Source of the DNA: DATGHS01 sp035307785
GTDB taxonomy: Bacteria > Planctomycetota > Planctomycetia > Gemmatales > Gemmataceae
Length of the DNA stretch: 5,581 bases
NCBI GenBank assembly: GCA_035307785.1
Contig: DATGHS010000572.1
Location: 1 to 5,581 of the forward strand
Reading direction: 5' to 3'
This document shows positions 1-5,581 of this stretch, in pieces; the stretch's first letter is position 1; each line of letters starts with the position of its first letter. Under the pieces are notes generated by a model. It was not told the DNA's origin and did not search any database. It saw nothing but the letters and a program-made list of their open reading frames with translations. The position numbers were made by a program, and so were the translations under genes.

Positions 1-470
1 CCCAGATCCTCGGCGGCAATGGCCGACTTCACGCGGTCGGCAACTTTGGCATTTTTCCCCAACACGCCGACTTCCTTGCCCGCCGGGCAACCTTGCCCAA
101 AGAAAGCGAAGATGATCAGATCATCCTGGCTCGCTTGCTGGCACACGGCATCGACGGCCGCCAGGATATTTTCCCGAGTAGCTACTTCGCTGGGCCTGCT
201 CGCGTCTTTCTTTCCCAAAAGCAAATGGACGTTGCTTGGGTTGGCGCCCAAGTAATCCTTGGACGTGACAATATCGTAGAGTGCGGTCACATCGGCCTCG
301 GCGTGGTGCCGGGGCTTGATCGCGGCATCGTAGTATTGGTCGATCCCAACCAGCACGGCATGCGTATGCGGCAAACCTGTGGATGGGGGAGCGGATTGAA
401 CGGGACGGGAAATGACAAATGCCATCGCCAACATCGCCACAACGGAGATGCGCGAATACAGCTTCGACAT
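1..470 (-). CDS. Secreted caspase-like (peptidase C14 fold) protein, 3' end outside window; GHG motif degenerate
   Basis: Reading the minus strand from the ATG at 470 gives 156 open codons running off the left edge, so this is the N-terminal part only. Residues 1-27 look like a signal peptide: basic start (K3, R7), hydrophobic core from about 8 to 20, and a likely cleavage after QSA at 25-27. Mature sequence then shows the first caspase-fold strand, HAVLVGID (37-44). Next come a helix with AEADVTALYDIV, a segment 'NPSNVHLLLG', the helix ATRENILAAVDAV, and the strand DDLIIFAFFGQGC (about 117-128). This order matches bacterial caspase-like/metacaspase domains. In active members the last strand ends in a GHG motif carrying the catalytic histidine; here that residue is Q126. 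The catalytic-cysteine region would lie outside the window and cannot be judged. The protein is probably exported and may be a non-catalytic relative. It is divergent from the M6 protease gene. The fold assignment is fairly sure; lack of activity is inference. Confidence 0.8.
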   Translation of the reverse strand, partial: MSKLYSRISVVAMLAMAFVISRPVQSAPPSTGLPHTHAVLVGIDQYYDAAIKPRHHAEADVTALYDIVTSKDYLGANPSNVHLLLGKKDASRPSEVATRENILAAVDAVCQQASQDDLIIFAFFGQGCPAGKEVGVLGKNAKVADRVKSAIAAEDL

Positions 471-478
471 GAACGGAT

Positions 479-483
479 TCCTC
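479..483 (-). promoter_or_regulatory. Ribosome binding site of the caspase-like gene
   Basis: On the minus strand the sequence GAGGA lies 8 bases before the ATG at 470. It is a good Shine-Dalgarno match and supports that start, which also places a signal peptide exactly at the N-terminus. Confidence 0.65.
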
Positions 484-630
484 AAATTGTTCTGGGAACG
501 GGTTGGTGGGAACAACTCACCGGCTGGCAGCAAGGACAAAGCGCAAGAAGAGCCCAGCCATGGGGCGGCATTCCGCGTAAACATTCGTTCCTACAATTTT
601 CGCGGTTTCGGCCAATATCTTCAAGTGCAA

Positions 631-700
631 CCGCAAGCCCTTAACCCTAACGCGAGTCTTCGAGCCTTGCGGGTCAAGCGAGGGCGCTTTCCGCACCCGC
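631..700. repeat. Overlapping inverted repeats upstream of the protease gene
   Basis: Two stems share bases. CCGCAAG (631-637) pairs with CTTGCGG (666-672). GCGGGT (669-674) pairs with ACCCGC (695-700), enclosing a small inner hairpin AAGCG/CGCTT (676-680 and 685-689, loop of four). Because 669-672 take part in both, the two folds exclude each other. It may be a degenerate intergenic repeat of the kind common in planctomycetes (from memory), or a structure in the leader RNA if transcription starts upstream. Stems of 5-7 bp in G+C-rich DNA are weak evidence. Confidence 0.4.
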
Positions 701-772
701 GGGGTTGTATAGGAATAATGCCAGCTTGGAGCGCGCGGCAATACATCACACAAATTCTATGAGAGTCTTTCG

Positions 773-2641
773 ATGCCGACAATTTCGCGATTTGCGGTGG
801 CCACGTTCATTTTGATCATCGCCTTGCCGCTTCTTGCGGAAGAAAAGCCCTCCGTCGAACGAGCACCTGCGCCGAAAGAAATCATTGAGAAGAAGCCTCC
901 CCTGCCCGACTTGTCCGAATTCCGCACGGTGGAAACGGCTATCCAAACTAAGCTCGGCAAAGCGGTACCCAAGTCCGCAGCCCAGCCCGGCTATCTGGGT
1001 GTCCAGCTGGAATCCGCGGAAAAAGGCCGATTCGTCATCGGCTTGGTGGAGCCGGATTCGCCCGCCGCGGCCGTCAAGCTGCAAAAAGGCGACATCATCG
1101 AGAAGATCGACGGCCACACGCCAGTGGATTCGATCCAATTCCGCGAATTGGTTCAAGCCAAGTCGCCGGGCGAACCTGCCAAGATCACCATTCAGCGTGC
1201 CGGCAAGCCGTTGGAGATCACGGCCACGCTCGCCGCGACCAGCCGGCCGATGCCGCTCATGAATTCGCGCACCGACCTGGGTATTCGTACCTCCGAAGAG
1301 GAAGACGGGCTGCGTGTGGACCGCGTATTTCCGTCCTCGCCGGCCCAGGCTGCCGGGGTGAAGAGCGGCGACTTGATCATCAAGATCGATCAAACCTTGA
1401 TGCACGCCGGGCTGCGCATTAGCGACGTGATTGCCGAAAAGGCCGCCGGCGACAATGTGACCGTGCGTATTCGCCGCGATGGCAAGGAAATCGATCTGAG
1501 CGTCAAGGTTCCCAAGGTTGAAATGGATACGTCGCGCATGAGTTGGGATGCCCGGTCGCTTTCCATTTTCAAAAAAGATGTCTATCACCTGGCCGTGCTG
1601 ATCATCGAGTATCCGGATGGGGAGCACAATCCAAAAATCACGCCGAAAGACTGGGAGACCGCGCTTTTTAGCCGCAAGACTTACAACGACAAAAGCGTGA
1701 CGGGGCAAAAAGTCTACGGCAGCCTGAACGACTATTACCACGAAATTTCCTGCGGCAGATTTCGCGTTGAAGGCAAGGTCTTTGAGCCGGTGAAAGTGAG
1801 CAAGAAGCGCGCGGAATACACGAACGACACAAACCGGCTAGCCTTGCTCACGGAAACCATCGACAAGCTGCTGGCCCGCGACGGCAAAGAGGCGCTGAAG
1901 GAGTTTGATGGGCTGTGCTTCATCTATTCCGGCAACCGGGTGCAAACGAATCGCGGCGGCTTGTATTGGCCGCACCGGGCGTCGGTCAACCACAACGGCA
2001 AGCGCTGGCCGTACTACATCTGTCCGGAGGGCGGCGGCACGATGACGAACATCAGCGTGTACTGCCACGAATTCGGCCACATGCTCGGCCTGCCCGATTT
2101 GTATGCCCGGCCGGAGAATCCCGGTTCCGAGGGCGTGGGTGTCTGGTGCGCCATGTCGAATCAGAGCGGTGGCGGGCGGCCGCAGCATTTCTCCGCCTGG
2201 TCGAAAGAACAACTCGGCTGGCTTCAGCCTGCGATCATTGATCCGACCGTGAAACAGAAGTTGATTCTGTCGCCGGTGGAAACTTCGCCGAAGGAATGCT
2301 TCAAAGTGCTGGTCCGCAGCGACGGCAGCGAATACCTGCTGCTGGAAAACCGGCAACGCAAGGGCTACGACGCCAGCTTGCCGGGTGACGGCCTGCTCAT
2401 CTGGCGCATTCTCGACGGCAAGCCGTTCCTGGAAGAGTCGCACGGCATCAGCGGGCCCAGCGGGCCGCGCAGCTACTTGAGCATGGTGCCGTTTCCCAGC
2501 AAGGCCAACAACGCCTTCACTCCATATACCACGCCAAGTAGTAAGTCGCGGAAAGGAGGCGGCTTGCCCGTGTCGATTACCAACATTCAACGCTTGAGCG
2601 ATGGCCGAATCACGTTCTTTATTGGCTACGAATCGTACTGA
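773..2641 (+). CDS. Exported metalloprotease, two PDZ domains plus M6-like zinc peptidase domain
   Basis: This 622-residue protein has an N-terminal signal peptide (R6, hydrophobic core 7-21, likely cleavage after LLA at 20-22), so it should act outside the cytoplasm. After a Pro/Lys/Glu-rich linker comes PDZ 1 (about 73-158: GYLGVQL, then SPAAAVKLQKGDIIEKIDG). PDZ 2 follows (about 168-250: DLGI, then SPAQAAGVKSGDLIIKID). Both carry the 'xGVxxGDxIxxID' type core. The catalytic part runs from about 271 (YHLAVLIIEYPDG). It contains the zinc motif HEFGHMLGLPDLY, with H432 and H436 as metal ligands and E433 as general acid/base, and a Met-turn-like GVWCAMS with M461. HExxHxxGLPD is the signature of the M6 (immune inhibitor A-like) group. 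All key residues seen are intact, so it is probably active; the substrate is unknown. The ATG at 773 follows a modest GAGAG at 761-765, seven bases away, and gives a clean signal peptide. The 3' end overlaps the next gene by 41 bases, suggesting one transcript. Confidence 0.88.
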   Translation: MPTISRFAVATFILIIALPLLAEEKPSVERAPAPKEIIEKKPPLPDLSEFRTVETAIQTKLGKAVPKSAAQPGYLGVQLESAEKGRFVIGLVEPDSPAAAVKLQKGDIIEKIDGHTPVDSIQFRELVQAKSPGEPAKITIQRAGKPLEITATLAATSRPMPLMNSRTDLGIRTSEEEDGLRVDRVFPSSPAQAAGVKSGDLIIKIDQTLMHAGLRISDVIAEKAAGDNVTVRIRRDGKEIDLSVKVPKVEMDTSRMSWDARSLSIFKKDVYHLAVLIIEYPDGEHNPKITPKDWETALFSRKTYNDKSVTGQKVYGSLNDYYHEISCGRFRVEGKVFEPVKVSKKRAEYTNDTNRLALLTETIDKLLARDGKEALKEFDGLCFIYSGNRVQTNRGGLYWPHRASVNHNGKRWPYYICPEGGGTMTNISVYCHEFGHMLGLPDLYARPENPGSEGVGVWCAMSNQSGGGRPQHFSAWSKEQLGWLQPAIIDPTVKQKLILSPVETSPKECFKVLVRSDGSEYLLLENRQRKGYDASLPGDGLLIWRILDGKPFLEESHGISGPSGPRSYLSMVPFPSKANNAFTPYTTPSSKSRKGGGLPVSITNIQRLSDGRITFFIGYESY

Positions 2642-4277
2642 GGTCCGTGGCGCCGCGCCGCAAGCGATACTTCGCCGCTTGCGGCGCTTCAACGTGTTTC
2701 TCTTTGCGACGATCATTTTCGCGCTTGCGCACACCCAGTCGCCGCTCTACTATTCCAACCAACACCAGTACTTTCTGCACGGCCTGGCCAAAGCCGGCCT
2801 TGGGAATCTCCAGGAAGACTGGCTGGCGAATACGCGCGACCCCACGCCGGTCTTTAGCGCCGTCGTGGAATTTACCCATCGGCATTTGCGCGATGAAGCG
2901 TTCTACGTTTATTACGCCATCATTTTTGGCATCTACTGCTTCACGCTGTTGAGTCTTTTCGATTTCCTGGCGCCGAATGCGTCGTTTGTAATGCGCCTGG
3001 TCTTTTTCACCGTACTGGTGGCAATTCATGCCGCCGTTGCGCGCTGGGCCAGCGTCGAATACCTCGATCGCGATTTCCCCTGGTATCTGCAAAGCGGGGT
3101 GGCGGGCCAATACGTATTGGGGCCCGGCTTACAGCCGTCGGTGTTTGGGGTGCTATTGGTCAGCTCGATTGTGGCCTTCGTGCGCCGGCGGCCGTACCTG
3201 GCCGTATTGTTGGCCGACCTCGCGGCCATCATGCACTCCACCTACCTGCTGATTGCCGCTCTCGTTACGCTGGCCTATCTAATCCTGCTTATCCGCGAAC
3301 GGCGTTTTCAAATTGCCATCATCGCGGGCCTGTGCTCGCTCTGGGCAGTACTGCCGATCGTTTATTACGATTGGCGAAACTTTGGCCCGTCTTCGGCACA
3401 GGAGTTCGAGCAGGCGCAAACGATCGTGGCCACGATCCGGATTCCGCATCATGCCCAGGTGGAGCGCTGGCTCGACAAAACCGCGGCCGGCCAGTTGATT
3501 TGGATCGTGGCTGCATGGTGCTGGACCTGGCGGACAAGGCTGTTTCCGATCCTGTCGCTGCTGATTCTTTTCGCGCTGGCACTCTCGCTCATTCAGATTC
3601 TGACCGGGAGCCTGACGCTGGCCTTGCTCTTTCCCTGGCGCATGTCGGCCGTGCTGATGCCGATTGCAACCACGGTGATTGTGGCACGGCTTCTCTCGTT
3701 CTTGGACAGCCGGCTGCACACGGCGCCGCTCTCGGCACGCGTATTAACCGGGGGTATTTGTTGCGCGGCACTGGCGGGCCTGGTGATCGGCGGATGGACC
3801 ATCTCGCGTAAAGGCCTGAGCTACCGGGTGAACTCGGCGGAAGACGGGTTGCTGAACTTCGTTCACGATCACAAGCAGCCGGGCGATATTTACCTCTTGC
3901 CGATTTCGATTCCCAAAGTGGGAACCGGGGAAAAAGGCTCCGTGTCCACCAGCTTTACGCCGCCGCCGCGGCCGAGCCCGGGATCGAATCTGATTCCGGT
4001 GGATTTGCAGCGCTTCCGGCTCTCGACTGGGGCGCCGATTTTTATCGACTTTAAATCCATTCCGTATCAGGATCGCGAAGTGTGGGAATGGTACACGCGC
4101 TTGCAAATCATTCACAAGCTTTACGAAGAGAGCCGTTGGGACAGCCGCGAAACGCGCGAAACGCTGGCGCGCCATCGGATTACGCACGTGGTAACAACGG
4201 CGAAGCAGGAAATCCACTCGCCGCATTATGAATTGTGCTACTCGGACAGCCAGTATCGGCTATACAAGGTGCGCTAG
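2601..4277 (+). CDS. Multi-pass membrane protein of unknown function, GT-C-like layout (possibly DUF6798 family)
   Basis: The 558 residues begin with a basic N-terminus and a first membrane segment at about 31-44. A polar loop of about 55 residues follows, with SPLYYSNQ, QEDW (71-74) and RDPTP (79-83). Roughly eight or nine more membrane segments lie between about 101 and 400 (for example 101-123, 131-147, 200-231, 237-255, 314-335, 349-366, 381-400). Notable polar motifs are EYLDRDFPWYLQ (153-164), HSTYLL (212-217) and RIPHH (280-284). A soluble C-terminal domain (about 403-558) has FRLSTGAPIFIDFKS followed by EWYTR. A long acidic first loop plus many helices and a C-terminal soluble domain resembles GT-C glycosyltransferases, but no defining catalytic motif is certain; the DUF6798 name is from memory. 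The start is uncertain: ATG 2601 overlaps the protease gene by 41 bases and lacks a strong ribosome site; in-frame TTG 2679 and GTG 2694 are alternatives. The gene is probably co-transcribed with the protease. Confidence 0.75.
   Translation: MAESRSLLATNRTEVRGAAPQAILRRLRRFNVFLFATIIFALAHTQSPLYYSNQHQYFLHGLAKAGLGNLQEDWLANTRDPTPVFSAVVEFTHRHLRDEAFYVYYAIIFGIYCFTLLSLFDFLAPNASFVMRLVFFTVLVAIHAAVARWASVEYLDRDFPWYLQSGVAGQYVLGPGLQPSVFGVLLVSSIVAFVRRRPYLAVLLADLAAIMHSTYLLIAALVTLAYLILLIRERRFQIAIIAGLCSLWAVLPIVYYDWRNFGPSSAQEFEQAQTIVATIRIPHHAQVERWLDKTAAGQLIWIVAAWCWTWRTRLFPILSLLILFALALSLIQILTGSLTLALLFPWRMSAVLMPIATTVIVARLLSFLDSRLHTAPLSARVLTGGICCAALAGLVIGGWTISRKGLSYRVNSAEDGLLNFVHDHKQPGDIYLLPISIPKVGTGEKGSVSTSFTPPPRPSPGSNLIPVDLQRFRLSTGAPIFIDFKSIPYQDREVWEWYTRLQIIHKLYEESRWDSRETRETLARHRITHVVTTAKQEIHSPHYELCYSDSQYRLYKVR
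2655..2687. repeat. 12-bp perfect hairpin at the protease/membrane-protein junction
   Basis: GCGCCGCAAGCG (2655-2666) is the exact reverse complement of CGCTTGCGGCGC (2676-2687), with a 9-base loop. It begins 14 bases after the protease stop codon and lies inside the membrane-protein frame if that starts at 2601. There is no run of T after it, so it is not a classic intrinsic terminator. It could instead modulate readthrough, shield the 3' end of the upstream part of the message, or be a dispersed repeat that has been incorporated into the reading frame. The CCGCAAG/CTTGCGG core also occurs in the 631-672 inverted repeat. Confidence 0.6.
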
Positions 4278-4285
4278 CTAATCTT

Positions 4286-4354
4286 GGAGCCGGGAGCGCC
4301 AGCGACCGGATGAGCGACGTCGTCGCTCATCCGGTCGCTGGCGCTCCCGGCTCC
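4286..4354. repeat. Perfect 33-bp palindrome between convergent genes; possible bidirectional terminator
   Basis: The arms 4286-4318 and 4322-4354 are exact reverse complements over 33 bases, with loop GTC (4319-4321). The left arm starts GGAGCCGGGAGCGCCAGCG and ends ATGAGCGAC. The element lies eight bases after the stop of the membrane-protein gene and five bases before the stop of ilvC, so it fills the 82-base convergent gap. It could end transcription from both sides. However, neither side is followed by a strong T tract (plus side: only the mixed TATTTCTT), and the stem is much longer than a terminator needs. Very similar G+C-rich intergenic palindromes are, from memory, scattered through planctomycete genomes, so a dispersed repeat used as a terminator is the most likely reading. 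Confidence 0.85.
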
Positions 4355-4359
4355 GCCAT

Positions 4360-5415
4360 CTATTTCTTCCCCTGCCGTTCCGGGCGCAGTTCGCGCACGG
4401 CCTTGCCAGCTTGCCACATTTCGCTGTCGGCCACTTCCTTCAATTCTTTCTCCAGGCGTTGGCGGTAGTCCGGGCGGCTATTCACATCCAGCGTGCGCCG
4501 CGTTTCTTCGCCGGCTTCCACCTTGCGATAAAGCTCTTCGAACAGCGGCTTCACCACGTCGCGGAATTTTTTGAACCAGTCCAGCGCGCCGCGTTGGGCC
4601 GTGGTCGAGCAATTGGCGTACATCCAGTCCATTCCGTTTTCGGCGATGAGCGGATAGAGGCTCTGCGTGGCCTCTTCCACGGTCTCGTTGAACGCTTCCG
4701 AAGGACTATGGCCGTGCTCGCGGAGCACTTCATATTGCGCTAGCCAGAGGCCGTAGATCGCCCCCATCAGCACGCCGCGTTCGCCGGTGAGATCGCTGAC
4801 GACCTCTTTATGGAACGTGGTCTCGAACAGGTAGCCCGAGCCAATGGCCACGCCGGTGGCCAGGCAGCGGTCGCGGGCCCGGCCGGTGGCATCTTGATGA
4901 ATGGCGAAGCTGGCGTTAATGCCTTTGCCTTCCAGGAAATGGCGGCGGACCGTGGTGCCCGAGCCTTTCGGCGCCACCAGGATGACATCAATGTCTTTCG
5001 GCGGCACCACGCCGGTCTGGTCGCTGTAGACAATCGCGAAACCGTGCGAAAAGTACAGCGCTTTGCCGGCGGTGAGATGCGGCTTGATCTTCGGCCACAT
5101 TTCCTTTTGCCCGGCGTCCGAAAGCAAATACTGGATGATGGTGCCGCGCTTGGCCGCTTCTTCCACGTCAAAGAGCGTTTCGTTGGGCTTCCAGCCGTCG
5201 GCCACGGCCGCATCCCAAGCTTTGCCGCCCGGACGCTGGCCCACGATCACGCGCACGCCGTTGTCGCGCATGTTCAGCGACTGGCCTTTGCCCTGCACGC
5301 CGTAGCCGAGCACCGCGACCGTTTCCTTCCCCAGAATCTGCTTGATCTTCTCCGGCGGATAATCACTCCGCTCGACGGCTTTTTCCACGATATTGCCGAT
5401 TCGAATCTCTCGCAT
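4360..5415 (-). CDS. ilvC: Ketol-acid reductoisomerase (acetohydroxyacid isomeroreductase)
   Basis: This cytoplasmic enzyme converts acetolactate or acetohydroxybutyrate to the dihydroxy acid, using NAD(P)H and Mg2+, in valine, isoleucine and leucine synthesis. From the ATG at 5415 it has 351 residues. The N-terminal Rossmann domain has GYGVQGKG (37-44), the cofactor loop VGQRPGGKAW (58-67), YFSHGF with H124, and VAPKGSG (147-153). The C-terminal knotted domain has SDLTGERG, with the metal-binding acids D208 and E212, a second acidic pair around E240 and E244, and the substrate-binding segment CSTTAQRG including S270. It looks like a short class I enzyme of the type I associate with Bacteroidetes-like sequences, slightly longer than the usual 330-340. 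The start could also be TTG at 5427 (four residues longer), but GAGG at 5422-5425 is correctly spaced for the ATG at 5415. No other ilv or leu genes are visible next to it. All catalytic residues seen are intact. Confidence 0.96.
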   Translation of the reverse strand: MREIRIGNIVEKAVERSDYPPEKIKQILGKETVAVLGYGVQGKGQSLNMRDNGVRVIVGQRPGGKAWDAAVADGWKPNETLFDVEEAAKRGTIIQYLLSDAGQKEMWPKIKPHLTAGKALYFSHGFAIVYSDQTGVVPPKDIDVILVAPKGSGTTVRRHFLEGKGINASFAIHQDATGRARDRCLATGVAIGSGYLFETTFHKEVVSDLTGERGVLMGAIYGLWLAQYEVLREHGHSPSEAFNETVEEATQSLYPLIAENGMDWMYANCSTTAQRGALDWFKKFRDVVKPLFEELYRKVEAGEETRRTLDVNSRPDYRQRLEKELKEVADSEMWQAGKAVRELRPERQGKK

Positions 5416-5421
5416 GCTGTA

Positions 5422-5425
5422 CCTC
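5422..5425 (-). promoter_or_regulatory. Ribosome binding site that decides the ilvC start
   Basis: GAGG on the minus strand lies six bases before the ATG at 5415. It overlaps the upstream in-frame TTG (5425-5427), which therefore cannot use it. This supports the shorter, 351-residue product. Confidence 0.7.
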
Positions 5426-5447
5426 AATTCGGTTCACATAAACAAGA

Positions 5448-5453
5448 ATTATC
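5448..5453 (-). promoter_or_regulatory. Possible -10 element of the ilvC promoter
   Basis: GATAAT (minus strand; preceded by T, giving TGATAAT) matches the TATAAT consensus at five of six positions. It sits in a distinctly A+T-rich stretch of about 40 bases, unlike the surrounding DNA. It would start transcription near 5441, giving a leader of about 25 bases. No good -35 hexamer is found 16-18 bases upstream, so the call is tentative. Confidence 0.3.
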
Positions 5454-5485
5454 ATTGGTTTTATTCACATCGCAGATCAGAACAA

Positions 5486-5581
5486 GGACACAAAGAACAC
5501 GAAGGCAGCACAAAGAGCACAAAGATTCTCTGCGCAATTGCTCTTTGTGATCTTTGTGTCTCCTTTGTGCTCTTTGTGTCC
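5486..5581. repeat. CACAAAG-type heptamer repeat in two mirrored arms, reaching the window edge
   Basis: The left arm (5486-5524) holds CACAAAG or CACGAAG at 5489, 5498, 5509 and 5518. The right arm (5543-5581) holds CTTTGTG at 5543, 5552, 5563 and 5572. Both arms show the same 9-11-9 spacing. The arms are reverse complements at 33 of 39 positions, with an 18-base spacer (5525-5542). Repeated units also allow shifted pairings, such as an 11-bp perfect match of CACAAAGAGCA with 5539-5549. The right arm ends at the last base, so the element may continue. Repeats of this 'CTTTGTG' type are, from memory, common between genes in planctomycetes and other environmental bacteria. It lies upstream of the ilvC promoter; no coding role is seen. 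Confidence 0.8.

Larger units (their letters stand above)
471..772. other. Divergent intergenic control region, about 300 bases, no convincing gene
   Basis: This gap separates the start codons of the caspase-like gene (minus) and the PDZ-M6 protease gene (plus), so it must hold the promoters of both unless one is transcribed from elsewhere. I see no clear -35/-10 pair. For the plus gene the best -10-like string is AATAAT at 714-719, about 54 bases before the ATG, without a good -35 partner. The open frames here (for example 517-753 minus and the ends of 93-644 and 412-762 plus) have no recognisable domain, no convincing ribosome site, and translations rich in Arg, Ser, Pro and Trp, so I treat them as chance. 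The plus-gene side contains overlapping inverted repeats, listed separately. Confidence 0.6.

Noticed and set aside
93..644. 183-codon plus-strand open frame at the left edge
   Set aside because: Its minus-strand complement encodes the caspase-like protein with a signal peptide and Shine-Dalgarno site; the plus frame shows no domain.
517..753. 78-codon minus-strand open frame in the divergent gap
   Set aside because: No ribosome site or domain recognised; composition looks random and it overlaps the inverted repeats upstream of the protease gene.
746..1741. 331-codon open frame on the minus strand opposite the protease gene
   Set aside because: The protease frame on the other strand has intact signal peptide, PDZ and zinc-protease motifs; the antisense product is rich in His, Arg, Gly and Gln with no recognisable domain. 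Long antisense frames are common opposite G+C-rich codons.
2655..2687. Hairpin considered as an intrinsic terminator of the protease gene
   Set aside because: No T run follows the stem and the downstream frame continues through it; kept only as a structured repeat of unknown role.
1838..2734. 298-codon open frame on the minus strand spanning the protease/membrane-protein junction
   Set aside because: It is antisense to two well-supported genes, has no domain or ribosome site I recognise, and has a composition typical of antisense translation.
4810..5550. 246-codon plus-strand open frame opposite ilvC
   Set aside because: It is antisense to an unmistakable ilvC and reads on into the heptamer repeat; a shadow frame.
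5486..5581. Heptamer array considered as a CRISPR array
   Set aside because: Units are only 7 bases with 2- or 4-base gaps, and the arms are mirrored rather than direct; there are no spacers of usual length and no cas genes.

Overview
The window holds four protein genes: one partial and three complete. They occupy most of the sequence and are separated by short gaps rich in inverted repeats. The moderately high G+C, the secreted proteases with PDZ or caspase-like domains, the uncharacterised multi-pass membrane protein and the intergenic palindromes all suggest a planctomycete, probably of the Pirellulales type. This placement is inferred from memory of such genomes; no rRNA or other phylogenetic marker is present.

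Layout. At the left edge, on the minus strand, is the N-terminal part of a secreted caspase-like protein (1-470). The position where the catalytic histidine of the caspase fold is expected holds glutamine (GQG instead of GHG). A gap of about 300 bases with overlapping inverted repeats separates it from a divergent plus-strand gene (773-2641). That gene encodes an exported zinc protease with two PDZ domains followed by an M6-type catalytic domain containing HEFGHMLGLPD. Its end overlaps the likely start of a second plus-strand gene (2601-4277), which encodes a 558-residue multi-pass membrane protein. I think this belongs to a family catalogued as DUF6798, with a layout like GT-C glycosyltransferases, but its function is unknown. 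A 12-bp perfect hairpin lies just after the protease stop codon, inside the 5' part of the membrane-protein frame.

The membrane-protein gene converges on a minus-strand ilvC (ketol-acid reductoisomerase, 4360-5415). Most of the 82-base gap between their stop codons is a perfect inverted repeat of two 33-base arms and a 3-base loop. Upstream of ilvC, running to the window edge, is a second element built of CACAAAG-type heptamers, mirrored in two arms with the same 9-11-9 spacing.

How they work together. The protease and membrane-protein genes look co-transcribed. The caspase-like gene may share their control region but is transcribed the other way. ilvC is a separate housekeeping gene for branched-chain amino-acid synthesis. 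I found no tRNA, rRNA, CRISPR array or insertion sequence. The least ordinary signals are the degenerate caspase motif, the PDZ-PDZ-M6 architecture, and the two palindromic intergenic elements.
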